Shown here one piece after another: positions 18,755 through 27,300 of a stretch of 64,000 bases of DNA (position 1 is its first letter; each line of letters begins with the position of its first letter). The position numbers and the translations under genes were made by a program. This stretch comes from Leptotrichia hongkongensis (GTDB lineage: Bacteria > Fusobacteriota > Fusobacteriia > Fusobacteriales > Leptotrichiaceae). Below the pieces are notes generated by a model. The model did no database searches, was not told where the DNA came from, and was given only the letters and a program-made list of their open reading frames with translations. The stretch covers positions 1,116,001-1,180,000 of the forward strand of contig NZ_AP019846.1 in the NCBI RefSeq assembly GCF_007990635.1. Reading direction: 5' to 3'.

Positions 18755-19105
18755 CTAATCTTTTATCTGAATTTCAACACTGTCAAAAATTCCATTAATT
18801 GGAACTGCTAATTTTCGTATATTTACTTGCACATATTCAATTTTTTCATTCATTTTTTTCATCTCTTCTATAATATCCAAAGCCAATGTTTCCAGCAAAT
18901 CTACTCTGCTTGCTTTAACAATTTCCTCTATTTTTCTATAACAATCTCCATAACTCAATGTACTATTTATGTCATCATTTTTAATGATTTCCTTTGAAAG
19001 TGAAATGATTAAATCAATTTCAATATTTTGTCCAATTTTTTTTTCTTCTTCATAAACACCTATATATGAATGAAATTTCATGTTATTAATCTTTATTTTA
19101 TACAA
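18755..19105 (-). CDS. folB: Dihydroneopterin aldolase
   Basis: 116 residues. Cleaves dihydroneopterin to hydroxymethyl-dihydropterin and glycolaldehyde. Motifs: MKFHSYIGVYEEEKKIGQ with the conserved Tyr and Glu, STLSYGDCYRKIEEIV, and LLETLALDIIEEM. The start codon is TTG (19105), supported by GAGGT 8 bases upstream; an ATG at residue 9 is the alternative. Forms an operon with folK. Confidence 0.93.
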   Translation of the reverse strand: MYKIKINNMKFHSYIGVYEEEKKIGQNIEIDLIISLSKEIIKNDDINSTLSYGDCYRKIEEIVKASRVDLLETLALDIIEEMKKMNEKIEYVQVNIRKLAVPINGIFDSVEIQIKD

Positions 19106-19169
19106 TTGAATCTACCTCATTTCTATTTAAAGTTTGTGTATATTTTAACATATAAAATCTTAAAAATAA

Positions 19170-19455
19170 ATAGTGTTAATACTAAACTCCGCCTAAATAA
19201 GAAATTTATTACAAACTTATTTGACAGAGTATAAAACCTAGTATTTTTAATATATACTCGAATCCATTTAAAATTAAACTATTAAAAATTATATCAATAC
19301 TAAACCCCATTTGAAAAAAGAAATGATTTCCTATTTCACTTTCTGACAAGGGGTCTTGACCCCTTGCTAAACGGAATTATAAAAACTACATTGTTTTAAT
19401 AGGGAATAGTATAACTAAGGGTTTGAGTAAATAGTCATAACTTTTGAGTTCAGTA
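19170..19455 (+). repeat. Composite of dispersed intergenic repeats (repeat A copy 2, interrupted)
   Basis: 19252-19293 matches the left part of repeat A (TATACTCGAATCCA, TTTAAAATTAAACTATTAAA) and 19412-19455 the right part (GGGTTTGAGTAAATAGTCAT). About 120 bp are inserted between them, beginning with a second repeat unit (AATACTAAACCCC, also at 19173 as AATACTAAACTCCG and, weaker, at about 1157) and including a palindrome. Together with flanks this fills most of the 487-bp gap between folB and the small lipoprotein gene. Confidence 0.65.
19347..19366. repeat. Perfect GC-rich palindrome
   Basis: CAAGGGGTC / GACCCCTTG with a two-base centre. Strikingly GC-rich in this AT-rich context, inside the segment that interrupts repeat A. 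Could be a protein-binding site or a hairpin; no U tract follows. Confidence 0.6.
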
Positions 19456-19524
19456 ATTTTTGTTTTTTAAATTACAAACAATACAAAATAACATGATAAA
19501 TTTTAATATTTCTAAATTTTTCTC

Positions 19525-19558
19525 AAAAAAAGAAGCAGAATCATAAAAATTCTACTTC
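19525..19558 (-). terminator. Rho-independent terminator of the small lipoprotein gene
   Basis: Minus-strand arms GAAGTAGAAT and ATTCTGCTTC (one G-U pair; plus 19549-19558 and 19532-19541) followed by a U tract at plus 19525-19531, 35 bp after the stop. Confidence 0.75.
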
Positions 19559-19592
19559 CAAGCATAACAATCTATTTAGATAAACTTACAAA

Positions 19593-19775
19593 TTAAAAAC
19601 GATTTCCATACTTATCCTCACAATAGACATTTCCATTGTATTTTTTGTAACATTGTACGCCTCTTTCTTCCCATCTTTTATTTACTCTGTTCCAATAACT
19701 CGGACTAAACAGTTCACAGCTTGCTACACTTAGTCCCAACAAAATTACAGCCAGAATTCTAAATACATTTTTCAT
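19593..19775 (-). CDS. Small lipoprotein
   Basis: 60 residues. Lys/Arg start, hydrophobic segment ILAVILLGLSVASC with a lipobox Cys at about residue 20, then a short mature part (NRVNKRWEERGVQCYKKY) with two more cysteines. Probably an outer- or inner-membrane lipoprotein of unknown role. A GTG at 19784 is in frame, but AAGGAG overlaps it; the ATG at 19775 is 8 bases after that Shine-Dalgarno, so I use it. A 16-base T tract lies upstream of the likely promoter. Confidence 0.8.
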   Translation of the reverse strand: MKNVFRILAVILLGLSVASCELFSPSYWNRVNKRWEERGVQCYKKYNGNVYCEDKYGNRF

Positions 19776-19811
19776 AGCGTTCACTCCTTTGTATTATTTT
19801 ATCCTTACTAA

Positions 19812-19862
19812 ATTATATATTTGCTATAATTTTATCATAGTTACTATTTTTTTTTTTTTTTT
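19812..19862 (-). promoter_or_regulatory. Likely promoter of the small lipoprotein gene with an upstream T16 homopolymer
   Basis: On the minus strand a -10 box TATAAT (plus 19812-19817) has only a weak -35 (CTATGA at 17 bases). Six bases further upstream lies a run of 16 A on the minus strand (T on plus, 19847-19862). Such tracts can act as UP elements and can vary in length by slippage. Confidence 0.4.
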
Positions 19863-19910
19863 GATTTATCTTATAATTTTATTATAAAGGACGAATACCA
19901 CATTTTTAAA

Positions 19911-20813
19911 TTATAGTTTTTCTACTAGATCTTTCAAGTAATCTTTTACTTTATCTTTTAATTCTTCATGTCTTAATCCAAATTCAACGTTTGCAACAAA
20001 CATCCCAAATTTATCTCCAGTATCGTATCTTAATCCATCAAAATTATACGCATACAATTTTTCACCATCGTTCTTCATTGCCAAAATTGCATCTGTCAAC
20101 TGAATTTCTCCACCTTTTCCAGGTTTTGTCCTTTTTAAATATGAAAAGATTTCAGGCTCTAACACATATCGCCCTAATGCCGCAAGATTACTCGGAGCTT
20201 CAGCAATTGATGGTTTCTCAATAAAATCTTCTACTGCCACTGTTTTTTCGTCAATTTTCTTTAATGGCTTTATTATCCCATATTTTGAGACATTTTCGTG
20301 AGGAACTTCCTGTACTCCTAAAATTGTACCGCCTTGTAGTTCATTATATTTTTCTACAAGCTGTTTTGTAACAGGACTTTGCCCTTTATCTTTATCAGTA
20401 TAGATAATATCGTCTCCTAAAAGCACAACAAATGGCTCATCTCCTACAAATGCTTCTGCACAGCTTATTGCATGCCCTAAACCTAATGGTCTTTTTTGAC
20501 GAACATAATAAATATTTGACATTTCAGAAATATTGTTTACTATTTTCAATAAATCTTTTTTCCCTTTTTCTTCTAATGTTTTTTCCAGTTCATAAGAATA
20601 ATCAAAATGATTTTCTATTGATCCCTTATTTCTTCCAGTAATAATAAGAATTTCTTCAATCCCAGCAGATACAAGTTCTTCTACAAGATACTGTAATGCA
20701 GGTTTGTCAACTATTACAAGCATTTCTTTAGGCTGTGCTTTGGTTGCTGGTAAAACTCTAGTTCCAAGTCCTGCTGCAGGTATAACAGCTTTTCTTATCC
20801 TTTTGATGCTCAT
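19911..20813 (-). CDS. galU: UTP-glucose-1-phosphate uridylyltransferase
   Basis: 300 residues. Makes UDP-glucose for glycans and lipopolysaccharide. The nucleotidyltransferase signature KAVIPAAGLGTRVLPATKA with the catalytic Arg and Lys is at residues 8-26; PKEMLVIVDKPALQYLVEE, VVLLGDDI, FIEKPSIAEAPSNLA and KGGEIQLTDAI follow in order, as in GalU. It is a single gene on the minus strand. Confidence 0.95.
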   Translation of the reverse strand: MSIKRIRKAVIPAAGLGTRVLPATKAQPKEMLVIVDKPALQYLVEELVSAGIEEILIITGRNKGSIENHFDYSYELEKTLEEKGKKDLLKIVNNISEMSNIYYVRQKRPLGLGHAISCAEAFVGDEPFVVLLGDDIIYTDKDKGQSPVTKQLVEKYNELQGGTILGVQEVPHENVSKYGIIKPLKKIDEKTVAVEDFIEKPSIAEAPSNLAALGRYVLEPEIFSYLKRTKPGKGGEIQLTDAILAMKNDGEKLYAYNFDGLRYDTGDKFGMFVANVEFGLRHEELKDKVKDYLKDLVEKL

Positions 20814-20860
20814 AATTTCCCTCCTAAATATTTTTCAACATTACTTTTATTATTTTTTTA

Positions 20861-21403
20861 TTAAAATATATGTCCATCATCAGAATATGTAACTTTTACT
20901 GCCAATGGCTGGAATAAATTTAATTTTTCAAAATAATCTTTTGCTTTTAAATTAGCTACTAATTGACGTTCTTTTGTCTTTAAATTATATTCATATTTTC
21001 CAATTATAATGATACTTTTTTCATCTGGAAATTGTACGTAGAAACGCACTATTTCTTTATCTGGCAATGGAGTTTTTCCAAGATTTTTGGTATCAATTTT
21101 TGCAAAAAAATCTTTATAATCATTAAATTTTTTATAAAATTCTTTTTTAAAATCATCATTGGTAGTTGTTGGAGCCACTTTTATGGCAACTCCGACATTT
21201 GCATTATAATCCTCATCTTCAATTGTGTAATATGCCATTTTTACTTTATCTCTATCGCAAAAAATATCATTTGTTCTTTTTTCAGATTGTATCTTTTTTA
21301 TAACTCTTTCTAAAAAAGTATCAGGATTAGGAGCAAAACTGCACGTATCACTAAATCCTTGCGCCCCAACTAAAAATATAAGTGAAAATATTAGTTTTTT
21401 CAT
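20861..21403 (-). CDS. Secreted protein of unknown function
   Basis: 180 residues from ATG 21403, which follows GGAAGGA by 10 bases; the open frame runs further upstream but that part is hydrophobic and unlikely. Residues 1-18 (MKKLIFSLIFLVGAQGFS) form a cleavable signal peptide. The mature protein has two cysteines near its N-terminus (DTCSFAPNPDTFLERV, DIFCDRDKVKMAYY) and no recognised domain. Likely periplasmic. It sits 47 bp upstream of galU and 114 bp after the PH-domain gene. Confidence 0.7.
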   Translation of the reverse strand: MKKLIFSLIFLVGAQGFSDTCSFAPNPDTFLERVIKKIQSEKRTNDIFCDRDKVKMAYYTIEDEDYNANVGVAIKVAPTTTNDDFKKEFYKKFNDYKDFFAKIDTKNLGKTPLPDKEIVRFYVQFPDEKSIIIIGKYEYNLKTKERQLVANLKAKDYFEKLNLFQPLAVKVTYSDDGHIF

Positions 21404-21517
21404 TTTATCTACGTCCTTCCACATCTCTAATTTATCAATATGTCTAATTATATCATAATTTAGTAAATAATTGTAATAAATTTTTTGAAAAATTATTACA
21501 ATTCTCAACATTTACTA

Positions 21518-22024
21518 TTACAAGAGTTCTTTCTTTTTCTTATCAAATTCTTCTTGTGTTATTCCCCCCTCATCAAGTAATCTTTTAAATTTCATAATTT
21601 CATCAGCTACAGATAATTTTGGAGAATTTTGTGTTTTTTTCATTTCTTCTATCGAATTATTTACAGCGTTTATAAATGGAATAAGTGTTTTTTTCAATAC
21701 ACTTTTTACTCTAAACATAGAAGCTCCATCCCATATTTCTATCTCGCCTATAAATAAACCTTTTTTGTATTTGACAGCATTTACTTTGCTAAGAGGAATC
21801 TCAATTTGATTAACCCCAAAAAGCATTCCTTTATCCAAAAAAATAATTCTCTTATTAGTTGAAACGACAAGCCACGTATGCCCATCATACACTCCTGAAG
21901 TCGCATAAGTAATAATCTCATCATCATTAATAATATTTGTCAGCTCTTTAACTTCTTTTTTTGTTCCTAAAATTAATGACCCTGATTTTGAAAGCATTTC
22001 CTTTATATCCTTCAAGCTTTTCAT
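21518..22024 (-). CDS. Bacterial PH-domain protein with C-terminal SHOCT motif
   Basis: 168 residues. Residues about 30-120 look like a bacterial pleckstrin-homology domain (EIITYATSGVYDGHTWLVV, STNKRIIFLDKGMLFG, IEIPLSKVNAVKYKKG). The last 30 residues (ADEIMKFKRLLDEGGITQEE, then FDKKKKELL) are a short C-terminal SHOCT helix pair. Cytoplasmic, function unknown; such proteins are often membrane- or oligomer-associated. Divergent from the S24 regulator gene. Confidence 0.8.
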   Translation of the reverse strand: MKSLKDIKEMLSKSGSLILGTKKEVKELTNIINDDEIITYATSGVYDGHTWLVVSTNKRIIFLDKGMLFGVNQIEIPLSKVNAVKYKKGLFIGEIEIWDGASMFRVKSVLKKTLIPFINAVNNSIEEMKKTQNSPKLSVADEIMKFKRLLDEGGITQEEFDKKKKELL

Positions 22025-22192
22025 ATCTATGTTTCCTTTCTTGAATCAATATTTTATACAATTAATTGTACTATGTTTTTAGAAATTAAGCAAAGAAAAT
22101 TTAAATTTTTATAAAAAATTTTACTATTATAATTCCTATTAAGCAACTAATTTTATAAAAATAATGATTTCAAATATAATTTTTATATTTTG

Positions 22193-22221
22193 TTGCATTT
22201 TAGGAACAAATATGTTATAAT
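22193..22221 (+). promoter_or_regulatory. Promoter, with operator-like palindrome, of the S24 repressor gene
   Basis: TTGCAT (22193-22198), 17-base spacer, TATAAT (22216-22221). In the spacer, GGAACAAATATGTT carries AAC-N6-GTT half sites resembling Gram-positive SOS-type boxes, a plausible autoregulatory operator for the downstream repressor. The operator reading is inference. Confidence 0.55.
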
Positions 22222-22247
22222 AAAAATATAGATGTGGAGGAATTAAT

Positions 22248-22907
22248 ATGAATATTGGTAAACGGTTAAAGGATTTACGAAAGGAAAATTCTTTATCAAT
22301 GGATTCCCTTGTTGAAAAATTAAATAGGGAATATAATCTTAACATAACTAAAAGTATGATTTCACGTTGGGAAAATAATTTATCTGAGCCAAGCAGCAAG
22401 TTTATTACAGCTTATGCAAAATTTTTTAATATTGACTTAAATTATTTAGCTGGAATTACAGATATAAAAAATCCAGCTCCAGAGCCTTTAACTCCTATCG
22501 AAATATTGGAGATCCCGATGTATGGAAAGGCAAGTGCTGGTACAGGCTATATAAACCTTTCAGAAGAGATAGGCAGTTATCCAGTACCACAAAACATTTA
22601 TAGAAAAGGAATTTTTGCAATTAAAGTTTCTGGTGAAAGTATGACTGGTCTTGATAAAAGTATTCCTGATGGTGCTATTGCCATTATTGATCCTGAACTT
22701 TGCAGTAATCCAATAAGCTTAAACGGTAAAGTTTGCGTTTTTGAATATAATGATGAGACATATATAAAACAATTAATAATAGACAAACAGGGAATTATCA
22801 GATTACGTTCATTTAATCCTGGTTATGATGATATTATTGTTTTAAATACAGAATTATTATATTGTAAAGGCAGAGTAATCAGAACTTTTGTAGAAAATCA
22901 ATGGTAA
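22248..22907 (+). CDS. XRE-family repressor with S24 (LexA/CI-like) self-cleavage domain
   Basis: 219 residues. The N-terminal helix-turn-helix (residues about 1-70) shows GKRLKDLRKENSLSMDSL, TKSMISRWENNLSEPS and FFNIDLNYLAG. The C-terminal S24 peptidase domain has the cleavage region (Ala-Gly-like, KASAGTGY), the catalytic Ser in KVSGESMTG and the catalytic Lys in YIKQL. This is the layout of phage CI and related stress-responsive repressors that cleave themselves with RecA. It leads a plus-strand cluster with two tiny genes after 21 bp, and has its own promoter. Confidence 0.9.
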   Translation: MNIGKRLKDLRKENSLSMDSLVEKLNREYNLNITKSMISRWENNLSEPSSKFITAYAKFFNIDLNYLAGITDIKNPAPEPLTPIEILEIPMYGKASAGTGYINLSEEIGSYPVPQNIYRKGIFAIKVSGESMTGLDKSIPDGAIAIIDPELCSNPISLNGKVCVFEYNDETYIKQLIIDKQGIIRLRSFNPGYDDIIVLNTELLYCKGRVIRTFVENQW

Positions 22908-22928
22908 AAATAAAATGGAGGTATAAAG

Positions 22929-23108
22929 ATGTCTAATAAAAATCAAGAGGAAAAATTTGAATATATAGAGATAAATGGAATTAAAATACCCATTTTATCG
23001 ACTTTAGATTCTGAAACTGATACAGTCTCATTTGTTGACGGAGCAAAAGAATATCTTGAAAATTTAAATAATAAAATAAAGGAGGATAAGAAAAATGACA
23101 TTAGTTAA
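22929..23108 (+). CDS. Very small acidic protein after the S24 repressor
   Basis: 59 residues: begins MSNKNQEEKFEYIEI, then NGIKIPILSTLDSETDTVSF, and ends in a charged helix. A good GGAGG lies 7 bases upstream of the ATG. Its last 14 bases overlap the start of the next gene. The size, the S24 regulator upstream and the tight spacing are like a toxin-antitoxin or phage early-gene arrangement, but I do not recognise the family. Confidence 0.65.
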   Translation: MSNKNQEEKFEYIEINGIKIPILSTLDSETDTVSFVDGAKEYLENLNNKIKEDKKNDIS

Positions 23109-23451
23109 AGGTCCTATTTCTGCAGTTATAGATGAAAACGGTAATTTTGATTTCAAAAAGGATAAATTAGAATATCTAAAAGAAATAAAAAAATATAGTA
23201 TTGACAAGTTAAGCAAGGAAGCTCAAAAATATAATTTGTCTAATGATAAACGAGTAGCTTTACTAAATAAGTCAGAAACATTCCAGTATATTAAATGCCT
23301 AATTTCTGATAGCTTTGTATATAACAATAACGGTATTCTAAGAGATGAAGACAGAAAAAAACTTTTAATATCACTTAACAAAGTATTTTTCCGTGCTTTG
23401 GATATAAGAAAAAATGCAAAACAGAAAAAATTAAATATAAAAGAAGCTTAA
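23095..23451 (+). CDS. Small hypothetical protein, third gene of the S24 operon
   Basis: 118 residues, Lys-rich and predicted helical (DKLEYLKEIKKYSIDKLSKE, NKSETFQYIKCLISDSFVYN, LRDEDRKKLLISLNKVFFRA). AAAGGAGG is placed 9 bases before its ATG, inside the preceding gene. No signal peptide or membrane segment. Together with the 59-residue protein it may be regulated by the S24 repressor. Function unknown. Confidence 0.7.
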   Translation: MTLVKGPISAVIDENGNFDFKKDKLEYLKEIKKYSIDKLSKEAQKYNLSNDKRVALLNKSETFQYIKCLISDSFVYNNNGILRDEDRKKLLISLNKVFFRALDIRKNAKQKKLNIKEA

Positions 23452-23574
23452 TACTATTTCCTATTTATATAGCACAAATTAATTTTAATAATTTTATGAA
23501 TCTTCTGTTTTTTGAACTCCAACTATTTAATAAATAAAATTTTCAAAATTTTAGATATTTTCTAAATAAAATAG

Positions 23575-23603
23575 TTGCAATTTTAAAAAAAATACATTAT
23601 AAT
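23575..23603 (+). promoter_or_regulatory. Promoter of mscL
   Basis: TTGCAA (23575-23580), 17-base spacer, TATAAT (23598-23603), 35 bases before the ATG, with a GAAAGGAG Shine-Dalgarno. Confidence 0.65.
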
Positions 23604-23638
23604 AAACGGTATAAAATTTTGAAAGGAGAATTGCTTTA

Positions 23639-24070
23639 ATGTTTAAAGAATTCAAGGAATTTATCTCAAAAGGTAATGTAATGGATTTAGCAGTTGGAGT
23701 TATCATTGGTGCTGCTTTTGGAAAAATAGTAACTTCGTTAGTTGACGATATAATTATGCCTATTATTGGAATTATTTTAGGAAAAATTGATTTTTCAAAT
23801 TTAAAAATAGTTATTACTCCTGCTACTGGAACAACTCCAGAAGCTGCAGTAAAATATGGATTATTTATTCAAAATATAGTTAATTTTTTAATTATGGCAT
23901 TTGTTATTTTCTTAATGGTAAAATTTGTGAATAAATTAAGAAAACCTGCCGCCAAAACTGCAGAAGAAGTTATTGAAGCTGTTCCAACAAAAGAAGAAAC
24001 ATTATTGGCTGAAATTAGAGATATTTTAAAAATAAATAATAAAATAGTAATCGGAAGTTATTCATATTAG
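23639..24070 (+). CDS. mscL: Large-conductance mechanosensitive channel
   Basis: 143 residues. Pentameric channel that opens under membrane tension to release solutes. The N-terminal signature [20 protein letters not shown] leads into TM1 ([19 protein letters not shown]); TM2 is [20 protein letters not shown]; the C-terminal bundle helix ends [13 protein letters not shown] slightly extended tail ([10 protein letters not shown]) overlaps the terminator hairpin. Confidence 0.96.
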   Translation: MFKEFKEFISKGNVMDLAVGVIIGAAFGKIVTSLVDDIIMPIIGIILGKIDFSNLKIVITPATGTTPEAAVKYGLFIQNIVNFLIMAFVIFLMVKFVNKLRKPAAKTAEEVIEAVPTKEETLLAEIRDILKINNKIVIGSYSY

Positions 24071-24087
24071 ATTTACTTCCGATTTTT
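24049..24087 (+). terminator. Rho-independent terminator of mscL
   Basis: Arms ATCGGAAGT (24050-24058) and ACTTCCGAT (24075-24083) followed by a U tract; the left arm lies in the last codons of mscL. Confidence 0.75.
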
Positions 24088-24145
24088 GTTTCTAGTTTTT
24101 ACATAATTTTTGATAAAATACAAAATTTATTAAAAAAATTAAATA

Positions 24146-24255
24146 TATACTCAAACCTATTTAAAATTAAACTACTAAAAATTATATAAATTTAGGATTT
24201 GAGTAAAATAGTCATAGCCTTTTGAGTTTAATTTTAAAGCAGTTTTACTATAAAA
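24146..24255 (+). repeat. Dispersed intergenic repeat A, copy 3
   Basis: TATACTCAAACCTA, TTTAAAATTAAACTACTAAA, GGATTTGAGTAAAATAGTCA and CAGTTTTACTATAAAA in order, matching copy 1 (10851-10957, other strand). The ends contain ACTCAAA / TTTGAGT inverted words. Confidence 0.75.
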
Positions 24256-24281
24256 TATTTAAATTAATAAACAATCCCTAG

Positions 24282-24328
24282 AAAAAAATCAGAAGAAAAT
24301 CTAAAAAAGATTAACTCCTGATTTTTTT
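24282..24328. terminator. Bidirectional terminator hairpin between mscL and autotransporter 1
   Basis: AAAAAAATCAG (24282-24292) and CTGATTTTTTT (24318-24328) pair; the stem has T runs on both strands, serving the convergent mscL and autotransporter-1 transcripts. A minor inner hairpin (AAATCT / AGATT) fills the loop. Confidence 0.65.
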
Positions 24329-24355
24329 ATTATTTAGACATATCTTATTTAAATT

Positions 24356-27300
24356 CTAGTAAATAGCTCTAAATCCTATTCCACCTCTTACATTCTTGCC
24401 TTTAGTGTCATATCCTCCATTTACTGTCACTCCAAATCTTGTATTGTCTACTCCAATATTCAAGTCAAATTTACCATTCCCTCGTCTGTCATCCTTTTCT
24501 CCCCTTATGTTAAACCAGTCTGCCGTCGTATATCTTACTCTTCCTTTATTGTTCACTTCTCCAACTTTCCCTAGTTCATTCTCATAAGATGCTGTCAATC
24601 CTACTGATAAATTTGTTCTTACTGCTAGTGGCTGCACATATTTAAATTCAACACCAACTTCCGGTTTTACTGAAAAATAATCGTTTCCTTTTACTTCCAG
24701 CCTCATTTCCCCTGTATCTTCCTTAATGTTGTTGAATCTTCCATATTCCATCTTTAATGCTCCGTAAGGACGCAAATGCGTTCTCTCGCTCATTCTTATA
24801 TCGTAACCTAAGTCTGTCTTAACTGCCGCTCCATAAGAATGATAGTCAGATTTCGCCTCGAATATCTCATCTACTACAAGATATCTACGTCTCATTTCAT
24901 TAAGGCCCGCAAATACATCTCCACCTATTGTCCATTGCAATGCTCCGTTATAGTCTTTCTTAGGTGACATTTTCTTGAACACTCCGGCTTTAATCATTGT
25001 CTGATTTTCACTTGATTTTCCAATATCCTTGAACTTGAATCTGTTAGTCACAGCACCTGCATACCATCCTGAACTGTTGCCAAGCTTGATTGCTTCATCT
25101 TCATGAACATATGCGAATCCATAAGAATTGCTTGTATAGTTAATAATTCCTGCAGTATCTGTGTTGTATTCATCTCTCATGCCAAATACTTTAATCTTGT
25201 TATTCTGTTTAGACGGATTTCTCCACTCTTTTTTCAGATAGTTGAATTCCTTGTCTAGCATATTTCCTGTCGAATTGATTCTTTGCTGAGTGTTTCCATA
25301 TTGATGTCCCATCATTTCATCTATTGCCTGGAAGAATAGAACCTGTTCATTATTTCCTATACCGCTTATTTTATCAAATAAAGTTTTTTCTCTTGTTCCA
25401 AGTCCTTCTACACCGTACCTTTGTTCAAGTCCATCTAAGAAGTTATATGTATCTGTAACTTCTACAGGATTAGGTTCTTTTCCAGCCCAGAAAGTATAAG
25501 GAATTTTAGCCATATACGCATTTTCTATTGTTCCATCTGTTTGATTTTGTGCAACTGTTGCCATCCAAGTCAATGATCCTGAATAGATATTCCAGTCTTT
25601 TATTTGAGGATTTTGTTTTATCATTTCATTGTATGGGTCTAGTATTTTCTTATCTAGTTGAATATATTTACTTGTAGTATTTTCTGCTGCTTCGGCACCT
25701 ATAATAAGATCCGCTTTAGTTAAGCCGCTTAATGTGCTTAATCCTTGAATAGGATTAGTAAATCTCTTACTTGAAGTATCTATATACATTCCTATTGTAG
25801 AAGTCTGCATTGCCTTATATTCTTCAGCTGATGAAGTAGCAATCGTAGGCACTACAGGATTTCCGTTTACTGTTATTGTTCCTACACTTGAACCCTTAGG
25901 TACTTCTATTGATACTCCCATCAATCCTTTTCCAAGGCTGCTTTGATTTCCATCTGCTTTTTCATCTATAGAACCTTCACCTTGTATAATCATCGTTTTA
26001 TAGTTTTTGATTATTCCAAGGTTATTTCCTGCAATATCTCCTTTAGCAAGTATTCCAACTGCAGATTTTGCATCTAAAATTATGTCTCCATGATTTTCAA
26101 TTGTTGAACCATTCTTAACAACCACTCCAACCACTTTTTCAAGTCCAGTTCCATTTGATCTGATTGTTCCGTAGTTGTATCCGTATGCTCCGTTATCTAA
26201 ATACATTCCTGTAGTATTACTTGCATTTAGATTTATCGTTGCTCCTGCTGCATTAATTACTTTTGTTCCTTGACCTGTTCCATACATCCCTATACTAGAT
26301 GGACCTGTCACGTTAATAGTCCCATTATTTATAATATTTCCTGTATAAGCTCTTTTACCTGCAGCAATTTCACTTTGTGTTGGAGTAAATCCTGCAGCCA
26401 TTCCAACTGCATATCTATTATTCAATGGATTGTTATCATCTATAAACGAAGCGCCTACTGTAATATTCTTTCCTGCAGCATTTGTTGCTTCTCCTCCATG
26501 AGTACTATATATTCCAACATTTCCAAATCCGCTTCCAAAGTTTATATCTGCATTGTTTGTTACTTTTCCAGCTGAATACAATCCATAGTTATATGAACCT
26601 GTAGAAGTTAAGTTTGTATTATTAATTACTTCTGCACCTGCTCTAGCATCTGCTGAATATATGTAAACTGTTTCATTGCCAAGATTACTTATACTTGAAA
26701 TATCACTTATAATTTTATTTCCTGTTCCACTTGTTTTTGATTCGTTGATAAATCCAAACGAATTATCTCCTATTGATAAATTGCTTCCAGAATGTGCTCT
26801 TACAGTTTGACCGCTTCCATTTGTATAGACTGCCGCAGCTTTTTCAGTACCTACATTTATGCTTCCAGAATTAAGATTTACATCTCCACCTGAACTATAT
26901 ATACCTGTACCACCTGCACCAGTATTTATTGTTCCGTTATTATCAACTGCATGTCCATATATCCCAACTGAATTATCTCCCACTGTTATTATTCCGTTAT
27001 TTGTTATTTTATCAGTTGCTTTTGTATAAATTCCTACACTTGGTTTCTTGGTTGCTGCATCAACAGGGTTATTCAATGTAATTATACCCGCATTTACAAG
27101 TTCTGTTCCTTCTGTAATTAATCCATAACCCCTGTGTCCTGATACGTTTCCATTATTTGTCAGAAGTACGCCATTTCCTTTTACATATAGTCCTACAACG
27201 CCTCCTGTTGTTCCAACTGTATCGACAAGATTTACATTTGTATTATTTGTCTTAACTCCTCCAGATGCATTGTCATAAAACAATCCTACTCCTGTTTCAG

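Noticed and set aside
22139-22399. 86-residue minus-strand frame upstream of the S24 repressor
   Set aside because: It overlaps the promoter and the helix-turn-helix coding region on the other strand and has no Shine-Dalgarno or family resemblance.
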